Source: Azadirachta indica
Lineage: Eukaryota; Streptophyta; Magnoliopsida; Sapindales; Meliaceae
Direction of reading: 5' to 3'
Length of the DNA stretch: 64,000 nucleotides
NCBI GenBank assembly: GCA_022749755.1
Contig: CM040445.1
Span: 7,957,182-8,021,181 of the forward strand
Positions 27,678 through 39,085 of the stretch are shown here, piece after piece. Position 1 is the stretch's first letter. Each line of letters starts with the position of its first letter. Position numbers and translations under genes: made by a program. Under the pieces are notes generated by a model that was not told the DNA's origin, searched no databases, and worked only from the letters and a program-made list of their open reading frames with translations.

Positions 27678-29267
27678 ATGAATGTCAACGACTTCATGCT
27701 CATGAATAGGCTACTAAAACCAAGCATAAAAATTTATATTCCTCTGTTGAAAACAAAACTTCCACTGCTTCACTTACTCTTCTCAGAGTCAAAGTTCAGT
27801 ATCCTCCCTTCTTTGTCTTCCAATTATCTAACTACTCTAACCACAAATGTTAACCTCTCTTCAAAAGAACAAACCCTTATGTCTCGTTTCAAGAAATGTT
27901 TAACCATGAAAGATGTAATGCAACTCCATGCTCATATCGTTCAATCTGGGTTTCATCAAACCCTATTTGTAATTGGCAAAATTATTGTATTTTGTGCTGT
28001 TTCAGATCATGGAGATATGGACTATGCCGTCTCGGTTTTTGTAAATGTTGAAAACCCTGATGGGTTTCTTTGGAATACCATGATAAGAGGGTTTTGCAAT
28101 GGGAAGAATGGTAATTTTTTGGAATCTTTCGAGTACTACAAGAGAATGCAAAAGAATGGTTTTTTAGCTGATAATTTCACCTTCTCATTCTTGCTCAAGT
28201 CTTGTGGGCAGTTGGGATCACTTGTGTTAGGACAACAGATGCACTGCAGCACCCTAAAACATGGCCTGGAGTCTCATACTTTTGTTAGGACTTCTCTAAT
28301 CCACATGTATGGTACGGTTAAGGACATTGCAACAGCTAACCAACTATTTGAGGAAATGCCTAAACCAGAATTAGTGGCTTGGAATACCATCATAGATTGT
28401 CATATTTGTTGTGGCAAGAGCAAAGAAGCACTTAACTTGTTCTTGAAAATGTTGCGAGGTGGCATAGACCCCGATGAAGCCACACTGCTAACGACCCTCT
28501 CGGCTTGTTCTGCATTGGGAGCTTTAGATTTTGGGAGAGGGGTTCATTCTCGCATTGGAAAAACTTGTCTTCGCCACATTACATCGGTTAACAATTCACT
28601 AATTGATATGTATGCAAAGTGTGGAGCTGTGGAAGAAGCATACCAGACGTTCAATAATATGAAGTCCAAGAACATAATATCGTGGAACACGATGATACTT
28701 GGGCTTGCAGCACATGGGCATGCAAATGAGGCTTTGGCACTCTTCCAAAAAGTTCTGCAAGAAAGTTTTGGGAAACCAAACGATATTACTTTCTTGGGTG
28801 TTTTGTGCGCTTGTAGCCATGCAGGAATGGTTGATGAAGGGAGAAGATACTTTGATATGATGATTAAAGATTACCACATCAAACCAAATATAAAGCACTA
28901 TGGATGTATGGTTGATATTTTGGGTCGAGCGGGTCTGGCGGAAGACGCCTATCAACTGATAATGAGCATGTCGATGGAGTGCAATGCCATCATATGGAGG
29001 ACTCTGTTGGCTGCTTGTCGCTTGCATGGTAATGTTCTTCTTGGAGAGAAGGTGAGGAAACATCTTTTTGAGTTGGAACCAAATCATAGCAGTGATTATG
29101 TTCTTCTTGCAAACATGTATGCAAGTGTGGGACAATGGAATGAAGGAATGAGAGTGAGGAAATCAATGCAGAACAGGGGAGTTCAGAAACCAGAACCTGG
29201 TAATAGCTTCATTGGCATTCCCCCAACCAAAAGGTTAGAGTTGGAATCAGTTGAAACTTGTTCTTAA
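27678..29267 (+). CDS. Pentatricopeptide repeat protein, PLS class with E motif
   Basis: Intronless 529-residue protein, as usual for plant PPR genes. The family binds organellar RNA in sequence-specific fashion, and PLS/E members mostly guide C-to-U editing. N-terminal ~60 residues are rich in Leu, Lys and Ser with few acidic residues, consistent with an organelle presequence. Tandem PPR motifs run from about residue 95 to 440; clear helix-turn signatures are FLWNTMIRGF, FTFSFLLKSCGQLGSLVLGQ, LVAWNTIIDCHI, ATLLTTLSACSALGALDFGR, SLIDMYAKCGAVEEA, IISWNTMILGLAAHG and ITFLGVLCACSHAGMVDEG. The C-terminal E motif (IIWRTLLAACRLHGNVLLGE to the end) is followed by about 15 extra residues; no DYW deaminase domain is present, so editing would need a partner in trans. 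It faces the Mpo1-like gene tail to tail, with 275 bp between stops. Specific orthologue not identified. Confidence 0.92.
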   Translation: MNVNDFMLMNRLLKPSIKIYIPLLKTKLPLLHLLFSESKFSILPSLSSNYLTTLTTNVNLSSKEQTLMSRFKKCLTMKDVMQLHAHIVQSGFHQTLFVIGKIIVFCAVSDHGDMDYAVSVFVNVENPDGFLWNTMIRGFCNGKNGNFLESFEYYKRMQKNGFLADNFTFSFLLKSCGQLGSLVLGQQMHCSTLKHGLESHTFVRTSLIHMYGTVKDIATANQLFEEMPKPELVAWNTIIDCHICCGKSKEALNLFLKMLRGGIDPDEATLLTTLSACSALGALDFGRGVHSRIGKTCLRHITSVNNSLIDMYAKCGAVEEAYQTFNNMKSKNIISWNTMILGLAAHGHANEALALFQKVLQESFGKPNDITFLGVLCACSHAGMVDEGRRYFDMMIKDYHIKPNIKHYGCMVDILGRAGLAEDAYQLIMSMSMECNAIIWRTLLAACRLHGNVLLGEKVRKHLFELEPNHSSDYVLLANMYASVGQWNEGMRVRKSMQNRGVQKPEPGNSFIGIPPTKRLELESVETCS

Positions 29268-29542
29268 ACCATCGATGGCACCAATGCAGCTTGAGTTCAT
29301 TGTGAGGAGTTGGTTCATATTGAGACCTTTGAGATGATTTTACTTTATTTTGATTGGTTGAAAAACAAATATGGATTAGTATATGCATGTTTTCTAGTGG
29401 GGATAGATCCATGGTGCTCTGGTTTAAGAGTCCAGAAAACTTCATACAAATATGTTAAAGACATTTCCACTAAGTTGACAATACATGAGTCTACAGAGAA
29501 TTGATCAAATTAAAAATTACTTTTATATGTGAACTAATTAAG

Positions 29543-32438
29543 CTAAGAAATTTTCTTCTGTTTCTTGTCCTGCCAGTCCTTGATTTCTGCTTGTATCTTT
29601 GCTTCAACAGTTGCCTGAAAACCTGGGTATGGTTCATACCCAAATACTGTTTGGAGAACCTGCACCATGTGAATTATGTACAGAACTAAATTAATCTATG
29701 GACCCATAACTATTTATTAACTGAGACTTGAAAAGAAACTTACCTCAAGCAGTACGAAAAAAGGAGCCATCAAAAAGGCTTGGACGAGGTTATCCAAAAG
29801 AGCTGGTGCACGTTTCTATGAGAAAGTAATTCTATGAGACGTATGAAATAAGAGAGCAGACGTAGTACATCATCTTCAATCCTACAGAATTGCTTACCTC
29901 AAAGATGCCATGACCAAGAAACTGTCCCGTCCAACAGAACAATTGTGCTGCCAGTACAACCTGAATTGTATAGATGTTATTAAGAATGGTTATGAGATAT
30001 TAAAGTAAGAATTCATGTACATGGCCTAATAAGTCAGATATGACACCAAGTTAGCTTACCGAACAAGAGAACAGAAGGATGCAAACTATGGACAATAGAG
30101 TAAACAGAATCCAACTAACTATGATCATAATAAATTGTGATGTTTCGTGTGCTTCGTGTATTAAACAACCAACCCCCACCCCAAAAAATTGTTTGTCTGA
30201 TTCTTATTCTAGGGTCCAAAGTGTTTCTTCCCTCATGTAATTAATGAAGTTTTTTTCTTCTGTTTACTTAATTAACATATTTTACTTCAGTTCTTGCAGA
30301 TCCAGAAATGGGAATTCTACCCTGGTTAAATCCCAACTCTAGGGACAGGCATAGTTTTGCAAGTTATCTCTCCAGAACTACTAAAAACAATTTAAACCTA
30401 ATGAACAGATAAGAGACCATGAGTTTTTATTTAGAATAAAGACCTGCACATGAGAATAAGATTCCAGTAAAAGCCGCCCAGCTGGTCCAGCAGTCACTAC
30501 TCTCTAATGCATGTAATGATGGCACCCTTTTCCAGGTGAGATGGGTGCTTCCAGAAAAGCTTTAAAGTTTTATGAAACAAAAAAAGTAATAGCAGCACAG
30601 AAGCATGGGACACTTTAATAAACCCTGAAACATCTAGTAGTAGGAACTTCAATAGAAACCTCCCTAATTTTTCTTACAACCAAACATGCAGGTTGGTCCG
30701 TCCCTCAGTTATAAATACCGACTACCAAATCTTGCAGATAATAAGCATCTGAAAAAGAATAAAATTTCAAACAGCTAGACAATAAATTTGTCTTATAACA
30801 ATTTCCTACCGACTTCATCCAGCCATAGTAAAAATCTGAATAGAGACTTCTGGAACAAATAGAATAATCTAATCAAAATAGACATGTGAAGTAACAACAT
30901 ATGAATGATATAAGATCAAGGATGTGTATCTTTTCCAGGTAAAAGTAAATCAATGTTGACCATGATCTGACATAGTAATGGCACATTAATATCAACTGAT
31001 ACAGAGCAAAACTATGCACAATTGCAAATTCCAACAACGGTTACTGAATTCAGTTATATTACAAGTTATATGTATCAATAAAGGAAGAAAAAACTCTACC
31101 AACTTCGCAATTATTAGCAAGAAATGTAAGCATAGAGTCTATTGAATAATTATCACTTTATGAAATGATATTGTGATATCTGAAACAGGCAAATCATTAA
31201 ACAATAGGAAAATGGTATTTTCATTTCTTATTATAATAACTATTCTGTAATTATGATGAGAGAGAGGGAACTGGGAACTTATTTTGGCAATTTCCTAATG
31301 CTTCACTGCAACTAATCTTATTCAGTTCAAGTTTGTTCAAGTTTGTTCCAAACTGTCAAACGTTATAAATGTTTCCTATCATTTACAATACCTGTAATTT
31401 CTTCTATTGGCCATATTCACAATTCGAAATTCTTGATAAAAAGCCCAACTAGAATGCAGTATTTTCAAGGGACGTTCAAAAGCATGGCCTTAAATCTATG
31501 AAGCATAAGGGCAATAAGATACTGATTTACAAAGGAGGATTCATCCACATCCCTTTGATCCATATTCACAAAAGCTCTAAGCTAGAGCCACCTCTTCTAC
31601 TTGTACATAACCTTTAAGCTCAACATTAAATATATCCGAAGGAAAAAAATCACAGAGAATTTACTGCCAAATCAGATTTGCAGCCTATATAGTTTAGCTT
31701 ATTTGAAACATCATTGCAGAAGGACCCCCAAAATTTCAGTTCATTAAGAACAAATATTCATATTCCAACAATAAACAGTGAAAATTAAACATAATGATAA
31801 TTTTATACTCTACAAAACAAACAAATTGAAGCGTGAATTTATTGCTCAGAGAATGAGGATAAATATATGAAATAACTACTGTAATATTATATGTCAAAAT
31901 GTATTATCATTTCTTCAACAAGACCAAGAAACTACTGATACAAAAAAAATGAAAAATTTAAATACTAAGAAACCCAATTTCTTCACTTTTCCCACGATTT
32001 CTCAGCAACCAAACAGATAAAAAATGAGTCAAACAAAAATTTAGAAAACAAACAAAAACAAAAAAACAAAATTACCTTCCAAGCAAGAGAGAACCCAAGT
32101 CTATTAGCGATCAAACTGGCACCAATCCAACAAGAAAAACAAAGCAAAGCAGCCAAAGAACCAGCTTTCTTATCCAAACAAAAATAGAACAAAGCATAGA
32201 TCAGAGTAAACAAGAACCCGAAGTTCAAAACAAGGGCATCACTGAACAATCCAGTTGGCAAAAACGAAACTTTATCCGACAAATCACATACAGGAGGTGT
32301 AAAGTAAAAAAGAATGAGGGACGTGAAGAAAATCGGCCACACAAACAAGGTATGTATCAATATGTTAATTGGGTTGCTGTGGTATGCCCCGTAGAACGCA
32401 AAATGCTTTTCAAGATCAAGAAGTCCGGATTTTCCCAT
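29543..32438 (-). CDS. DUF962 / Mpo1-like 2-hydroxy fatty acid dioxygenase family membrane protein
   Basis: Four exons on the minus strand: 32438-32076, 29960-29898, 29815-29744, 29659-29543; all introns are phase 0 and GT-AG, total 204 residues. The family includes yeast Mpo1, an ER Fe(II)-dependent dioxygenase in alpha-oxidation of 2-hydroxy fatty acids from phytosphingosine breakdown. Conserved features: N-terminal LEKHFAFYGAYHSNPIN with His12 and His20, His29 in the following helix, GQFLGHGIFE with His138, and the RAPALLDNLVQAF block, plus YEPYPGF near the C terminus. Hydrophobic segments lie at about 24-46, 64-85, 90-112 and 122-137. ATG 32438 gives the usual MGKSGLLDLEKHF start; the frame is open upstream to 32597 but that part has no family similarity and is probably 5' UTR. 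Intron 1 is 2115 bp, far longer than the others. Plant function is inferred from the family. Confidence 0.88.
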
Positions 32439-32639
32439 TGAATTTTCTCTAGAAAAACGACGGATTTTCTGGGGAAAGTGAAGGAAAGAAGACGATACAA
32501 AATCGTTGAAGAAGTTGTAGGACGTAGTTGGTGTTTTAAAATAAAGGGCGATTGCGTTCGGTCTTGGGATTTCCGTGACGTGGTTTTGTGGCGCCAAAAA
32601 ACGGTGTCGTATTTTATACGGCAGTAGGAACCCAGCCGT

Positions 32640-33339
32640 TTAATCACGACAAGCGTGGGTCCTTCTACTAGAATATCATTATTTCCTTACGCTTTATTTG
32701 AAATGAAAAAAATAACTTGTAACTAAATTAAAATTAAAATTTTATTTGTGGAATATTATATTATTAGGTGATAGTCAATATTTTGAGTCTACAAATTATC
32801 AAATTATTCCAACAAATTACTTTGACTCTATTCTCAATATTATGGTAAGATAACATATTAACAGTCTTTAACTTTATATAATTTTATAAATTAAAATTAA
32901 ATATAATATATGTAATTAATATATAACTAATGTACATGTGTGAGATATAATCTGGACTATTAAAAGTGATTTAACTTTAATAATTTATAAATGATATAAG
33001 AAATTAAATAAAATTAAGAGTATTGAAAAGATCACATGTACAATATTTAATTTATAATTAAATAAAGAGGTTTTTTTCCGTACCTTCCTGAAACTTATCC
33101 TTTCAATATTTAGAAAGAAAGTTTTCCAAAATTCACAACTCTTAAATTTAACATACATTTATTTTTATCATCAATAAAATAGATAAGACCAATATTAAGT
33201 AACAATAGAGAATAGAAACTTGATGTTTTATAAGGGGTGGTTTTCAAACTTATTAAAACATAGTTAAAAAAAAAAAAGAATTGCCAATTTTGTCTAGTGA
33301 AATATGGTGGCAAGAATGGTAATGAAAAAAAAAAGAATA
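32640..33339. other. Intergenic upstream of the Mpo1-like gene
   Basis: AT-rich beyond ~32700; no feature recognised. The promoter of the minus-strand Mpo1-like gene should be at 32600-32900 but shows no clear core motif. Confidence 0.4.
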
Positions 33340-34090
33340 ATCCTTTTAGGGTGAAATAGTGCGCGAGGTAGAACCATTAAAGAAGGCACATATGGTGAGT
33401 ATCTGCCAAAATACAACTGCCTCAACCAAGGATTATGGTCTCATGGAGGGAGATCACCTTGGTTTAGGTAGTAAGTTTGGGCTGGGAAAAATCAATGCCC
33501 ATGTTATGAAGAAATTCGACCCGAAGACAAGAAAATGATGATTAGAAGGGTATTAAATGCGTTGAGTAGCACCGCTCAAGGATGATATAGCTAAAAGGTG
33601 AAATTGACTAGCATGATATCACCGAAATCTACTAAGGGATGTTGTAACCTCTGAGAAGGGGACACATGGACAAGCTAAAACAAAAGAACCAATGTGCATC
33701 AAGCATGCACATTAAACAAGTATCGGACATGTTTCCTTCTTCAGAAAGCCACAAAGGGGTTCATGGAAGATTGTAAACACATGGGCCGTATGCTTCCCTA
33801 TGGCTAGGCTCAGTGGATCTTATGGGATTTCCATGAGCACCAATGCAAGAACTACCGACGTATATAAGCTGCAAGAAAGACAAAAAGATATGAGAATTTT
33901 CTACACTTATACCATTATCTTGCACACAAGAATTCTCCCAAAGCTAATAAATACATTTTAGTATATTTTCCCTAGTGTAACCATAACTGACTTGAGCGTT
34001 AAAGGGTTTTCACTAATTACACTACTAACACCTCCTGATTATTTTCTAGGGTTCTAGGAACTAAGACAAGGTGGATAATGATCTTGGTAG
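33340..34090. mobile_element. LTR-like retrotransposon fragment
   Basis: Base composition shifts to about 45 percent GC. The word ACTTGAGCGT with the surrounding CTAGTGTAACCATAACTGA-type context near 33970-34000 is common in plant Gypsy-type LTRs. A matching second LTR was not found. Fragment only; orientation is probably plus. Confidence 0.4.
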
Positions 34091-34699
34091 CCTTGTTCGA
34101 GATCGATACTGAGCTGGACAGTACCAGCCTTTTATAGTTGACGTGTTTTTTACAGTATAAAAATAGTGTTTGTTAACTAAGATTCGCTCTATGTGGAGTT
34201 GCCATGGCAGCAGTACTGAGTTTTCAACATCAACAAATCCTAGGAAGATTTTTTTAAAGTTTAGATTGGACTCTTATAAGGTGAATACAAAATGAAGGGT
34301 TTAAGAGTTTGATTGATTTATTTGGGAACTTAAAGAAACAAAGGATTTAGTGGAGAAGTTTGTAGACTTTTAAAGCTCTAAGTTAAGCTAGCTCTTACAT
34401 TCAAGGTCTTACATTTAAGCTTGGATTAAGCAAAAGTATTCCAAGAGTGTAATAACGCATTATCAAGAAGATTTAAGATACTCAAGTAAGGCAATCTTTA
34501 CATATGTGGGTTAAAGAGTGTGCAGTGTAATTATGCGCAAGGGTATACAAGCACATTATAAAGAATATACGTAAATATGAGCTCACAATTATAGGCTATA
34601 TAGAGTAAACTCTCAACACAGTGGCAAACTATTTTACATGGTAAGGAAATTTAAATAGATGCACATAGAAACTTGAATGTTAATGTAAGTAAGGTCGAA

Positions 34700-37600
34700 A
34701 GGAAGAAGTCCAACATTGAGTTAGAAAATGAGACTTATTCCATGATATTAGAAAAATGACAAGTTGTTCTTAATTTTGAGTGGTTTGAAGTTATTTTCCT
34801 ATTTAAATTTACTCAATTGTCCTTTTTTTTCAATTTGGTAAATATAAATGTGGCAACTTTTATATGAGATAAGTGTCACATAATAAAAGAATTTTTTTAA
34901 CTATGATAAGAGCTTATAGAAAAACTACTCAAACATCCATTAGCATGTATTCATTTCAAGGCCAATGGGTGAAGAGCGGGTCTATCAAGTATTCTAATTT
35001 TTTCTTTGTTGACTTGATAAGAAAAGTTGAAGGATAGGGTTACAATGTAGTGAATATATGGTATAGTTGTTGCATTTAGATTATTATATTACTCAAAATG
35101 TAATCCAACAATCAACTTAAGTATGGATGGCCTATGAATTATATAAGTCCTACTTTTTGTGGATGTGTCATACAATAGCTATATGATAGCATGACTCAAA
35201 ATTAAAAGTAATTAACTTCATAAAATATATTTTATTGTTATATCTTTATGCGGATAACTTTAATTGAGAAAGTTAACGATTGCTAGCGAAGTAGTGCATC
35301 ATAAAATCACCTTATACAAAAAGGATCTTTATAACAAATGGTATTAGAACTAATGGTATCAAAGCTCGATTTACTCAATAATATCCAAAATTTTACTTTT
35401 TCAACATTTCTTATTTTAGCATAATACATAAAGGGAAAACTTAAAATCAAGACTCTTATAAGCATTTGGAAAATATTATTAGTGTCATTTCACGAAACAC
35501 GAACAATTTGATGATATAAGTTGAGTTCAATAACATTGAGTATCAAATTTTAGATAGCAACTTAAAGACTTTGCTCAAAGAGTTTAACAATAAGTTGAAT
35601 TCAATAATGGAAGTTGCTGCATCCTTGGCAAAGGCACTAAACGCAAGCATCACAAAGTTTATTGCCGAGGTAAGGTTACTTAAGAGATTGTAAACAACAC
35701 TTCTTTGAATTAGGAGGTTGGGCTTTTAAAAATCAAGGTAATAAAATCGAAATACTTCAAAAGAGTGCAAGATGCTAAAAAGCTGGGGTACTTTTTGTAT
35801 AATATGGAATAATATTTCAAGGCTAGTAAGGTCCTACATATGAAAAGATTTTCAATCACTAACATGTATCTACAAACAAATACAAAGGCTTAGTGGTATA
35901 CTCAGTTCACAAATGATGTCGATGTACAATGTCCAATTATTAGGCATATGACTCCTGAAAAAAAGAGTTGAATGGTCAATTTGTACTTAACAATGTTAAG
36001 TGGTATGCTAAGGAACTGCTAAAAAATATCAAATAGACATGTTCTGTTCGAGAATTTTATATAAAGTTGCAGTCATGGGCCGAAGACAAAATATTGCATT
36101 GACAATTGATCAAAGACTTACTACAACAACGACAGAAAAAGTTTTAGTCTACTTCTTTACTCAAGCTAAAGAAGTCATTTTAGGGGAAACAACATAAATT
36201 GAAACATTCAATAAATGATGGTGGAAAAAAAAAAGTGAATACAATAAGATCAAGTCATAGAATTTCCAAGAAAATAAAAGTTTAGAATGTTGCATTTTGC
36301 GATAAATCACATTAGGTCATTAATTAACCAAAGCGTTTAATGCTTAATCTTAATAATGGAATAAGAGTCTTTAAAGGCTAAGGCAAACATGGAAAGCATG
36401 TAAACTGAATCCATTGCAATAAGATGTGATGTGCTAGTATATAACAATGTTTAAATGGCATAGTATATAATATATTGTGCACATCAATAAAAAGGTAGTA
36501 AGGGCGTTGCCAGATATAAGATTTACAAACAACTTTCCAGTGATAAAATTAATGCACTTTTTAGGAGTATAAATGTAGTAGGTATTAGAAGTTATTCAAG
36601 CCGTTAATTTAATAGAGATAGGCATCAAATGGGTAATTGAAAGTATCTTATAAGTCAGAGCTTGGCAATAATTAACAATATTTATGGTAATATCTTTTTA
36701 CAAGCTCTAATCTCATCTTGGTTTTAGATTTCATCTTAGTTCTAGATTTCTTCTTGCAAAGTAAGGCATATGTAAAGACTTATTTATGAAAAATGTTTAT
36801 CATCGAAATAGATAGACTAAGAATGGTGTATTGTGAAATTTTTCACTATAAAATATTAGTACTATCACTCCAACATATATAGCAAAACAACCAAGGGTCG
36901 GATATCAAAGTCAAAAAGAAATCATATGAACAATAGATGGTTATGCTTATTGAGATCAAGTGGGATGAGACAGATGTAGTTTCTAATACGATTATGCAAG
37001 AATACTTTATGAGTGAGCTTTTGTTGAAACCCTTTGATACATCAATGATCCATGCAATGAATCAGCACCACAGACAGGGACTTAGTGCAAAATCTCAAGT
37101 GCAAGGTATTTCCTAAAGGGTATTTTTTAAAACAATAGGATTATGGAAGCATAAGTGTAAGTCAAAGGCGCAGAGAGCATCAAGCACTCATAACCAAGCC
37201 TTTACACAGTTTTAGAAAAAGGTATATGGTGTTTATAGTATAAACCAAGGTCATACTAATGTTTTGTGAAAAGAGGTTTTATAAGTTAATAAAGCAACAA
37301 ATATGTGTTGGAAAAGTACAACAAAAATTGTATAATGAAGACTACGTATTATAATAGTTTTTAATGCAAAAGTGAGAATAAGAAAAGGAAGATTAAGGCT
37401 ATTCTTGATGAATTTGAACTTACTATTGTATCGAGATTTTTTATTAAGAATAAGTAATAATATGACTATAAATATATACATATAGTGATAATGGGTCAGA
37501 TATCGCCCATGTTTGAAAATTTGCGAGAGCATTCAAAGAAATGTATCTAGCCAGCTCTACAAGGGTCAAATAGATGATAAGATTGTGGGACCACTAATAG

Positions 37601-37900
37601 AGTTAACACAATGACATTGAGTAGGATATCAAAACTTATCCAAAGTGCCCAAAGGATAAGTTAGAAGAAAATATCTAACAAGATAGATGATCTACGTGAG
37701 ATTATTAAGAGGCTACTCAAGGATGAGGCTAAATTGCATCTAAAAACGATTTCAACAAAGACATCAAACTTTTTTAACAAAGGTGTGGTTTATTAAACTA
37801 TTAAAACTTAAGATGTAATAATACTTAGTTTTGGGGCCATGCACTGAGAGAAGGCATTACAAAAGTGTAGTAGCACATAATCCAAGAGCTGGATGCTTAA
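34700..37900 (+). mobile_element. Second, more decayed Ty3/Gypsy remnant (LTR end, PBS, gag, protease)
   Basis: The end of an LTR (about 34700-35336; TTGCTAGCGAAGTAGTGCATCA resembles the LTR end near 17780-17810) precedes a primer-binding site at 35354-35365, TGGTATCAAAGC. A gag-like stretch at ~35780-35990 matches the first element's gag in conceptual translation (WYTQFTNDVDVQ, against WWHTRLMEDVDAQ). A protease-like part follows at 36400-36780, with an 18-bp tandem duplication over the LDF motif. Every frame is broken. No 3' LTR was recognised before 37900. Confidence 0.6.
35354..35365 (+). other. Primer-binding site of the second Gypsy remnant
   Basis: TGGTATCAAAGC, one base off the common tRNA-Met PBS. 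A second degraded copy, ATGGTATTAGAAC, stands 17 bp upstream, suggesting a small local duplication. Confidence 0.6.
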
Positions 37901-38366
37901 GTATGGTGATTTTGTACAAATGCAAGCTAGTTGTGAACAGTATAAATGTGCACTAAAGTTTATGCATATTCCTAAAAATATTCACAAATGTAGCTTATAA
38001 TTACAAAATGAAAAAGAAAAATATTTTTTCAACTTAATTATATTCAAATTAAACTCAAAAATAATTTTTCTAATAATCTTAAATATTATTTTTATACATT
38101 TCTAATTTAAAACATTAATATTATCTACTTAAAGTATAAACTCTTTTATAATGTTTATATCAAAGAAAATTATCGTTAACCCTTATTAGATACTCACTTA
38201 ACTCATTTTTCCTTTTTTAGATTGAAATACTATAAAACTCTCCTACCTTCAAAATTTTATATTAAACTTAACAGAATTTTCCTTGGCACAACCAAATATT
38301 TTGACTTGAATTACAATATTTACCCAAAAAAAAAAAGAATGGAAGGGATTTAAACCCATGCACTAA

Positions 38367-39082
38367 GGACAAGTTTGAGATTGTTGTGGATTTTGAAATA
38401 ATTCGCTTTCACAGTTGCTGTGAAAATAATCAACTTTAAGGAGAATAAATTTAATATTTGGTAAATTTTATTTATTAAAGTGCTTTAAATTTCAAAAACA
38501 ATTTTACACATTTGGTAAATTTATTGTTAAAAATATCATAGTAATGTACATGACTAAAATGTACATAGTAAATAGTAAGGGATAAAAATTACTTTAACTG
38601 TTTAATATATATTTAGGTACTATACTTTAAGTAGACAACGATGTCGCTTTTATTTATGAGCTTGATGAAAGTAATGATAGGTAAATTATATAGTATAAAA
38701 TAATATAATATAATCTATACTTATTTAAAATAATTTATAAAAAAATGTAAATTGAAGGTAAAAAATAGAAGTAACAAAGTAATGCAAAAAATTTGGTTTT
38801 AAAATTTTTATTTCTCAATTAAAGTTCAAATTTAAGATTTTATGTAAGGTTAATTTTGAGTTTTGTGATTTTAAATGGATATATTTGGTATTTTCTTACA
38901 AATAAAACTATTTTCCAAAATCAGAATTTGAAAAACAACTCTTCTCATACTTCTCAAAATTTATTGTAGGACGGTGTGATTTTATCAAAAATAATTTTGA
39001 AAAAATTTTACCAAATACCTAAAATGACTTTTGGCTGTTTCAAAATCACTTTTATCTCTTCCACAACAATTTTAAACGGCTC
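38367..39082. mobile_element. 716-bp Harbinger-type MITE
   Basis: Left end GGACAAGTTTGAGATTGTTG and right end read inward GAGCCGTTTAAAATTGTTGT are inverted copies followed on both sides by GTGG(A/A) and GATTTTGAAA-like words. TAA abuts both ends (38364-38366 and 39083-39085). No coding capacity. Size is close to the nested element at 21195-21914. Confidence 0.6.
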
Positions 39083-39085
39083 TAA

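Noticed and set aside
28599..29135. 178-codon open frame antisense to the PPR gene
   Set aside because: It is a shadow of the PPR coding frame, with no motif of its own.
32439..32597. Upstream start for the Mpo1-like protein
   Set aside because: The added 53 residues have no family similarity; MGKSGLLDLEKHF at 32438 is the normal N terminus.
38341..38366. tRNA-like 3' half (GGGATTTAAACCCATGCACTAAGG)
   Set aside because: No cloverleaf or anticodon arm upstream; probably a tRNA-derived scrap or chance.
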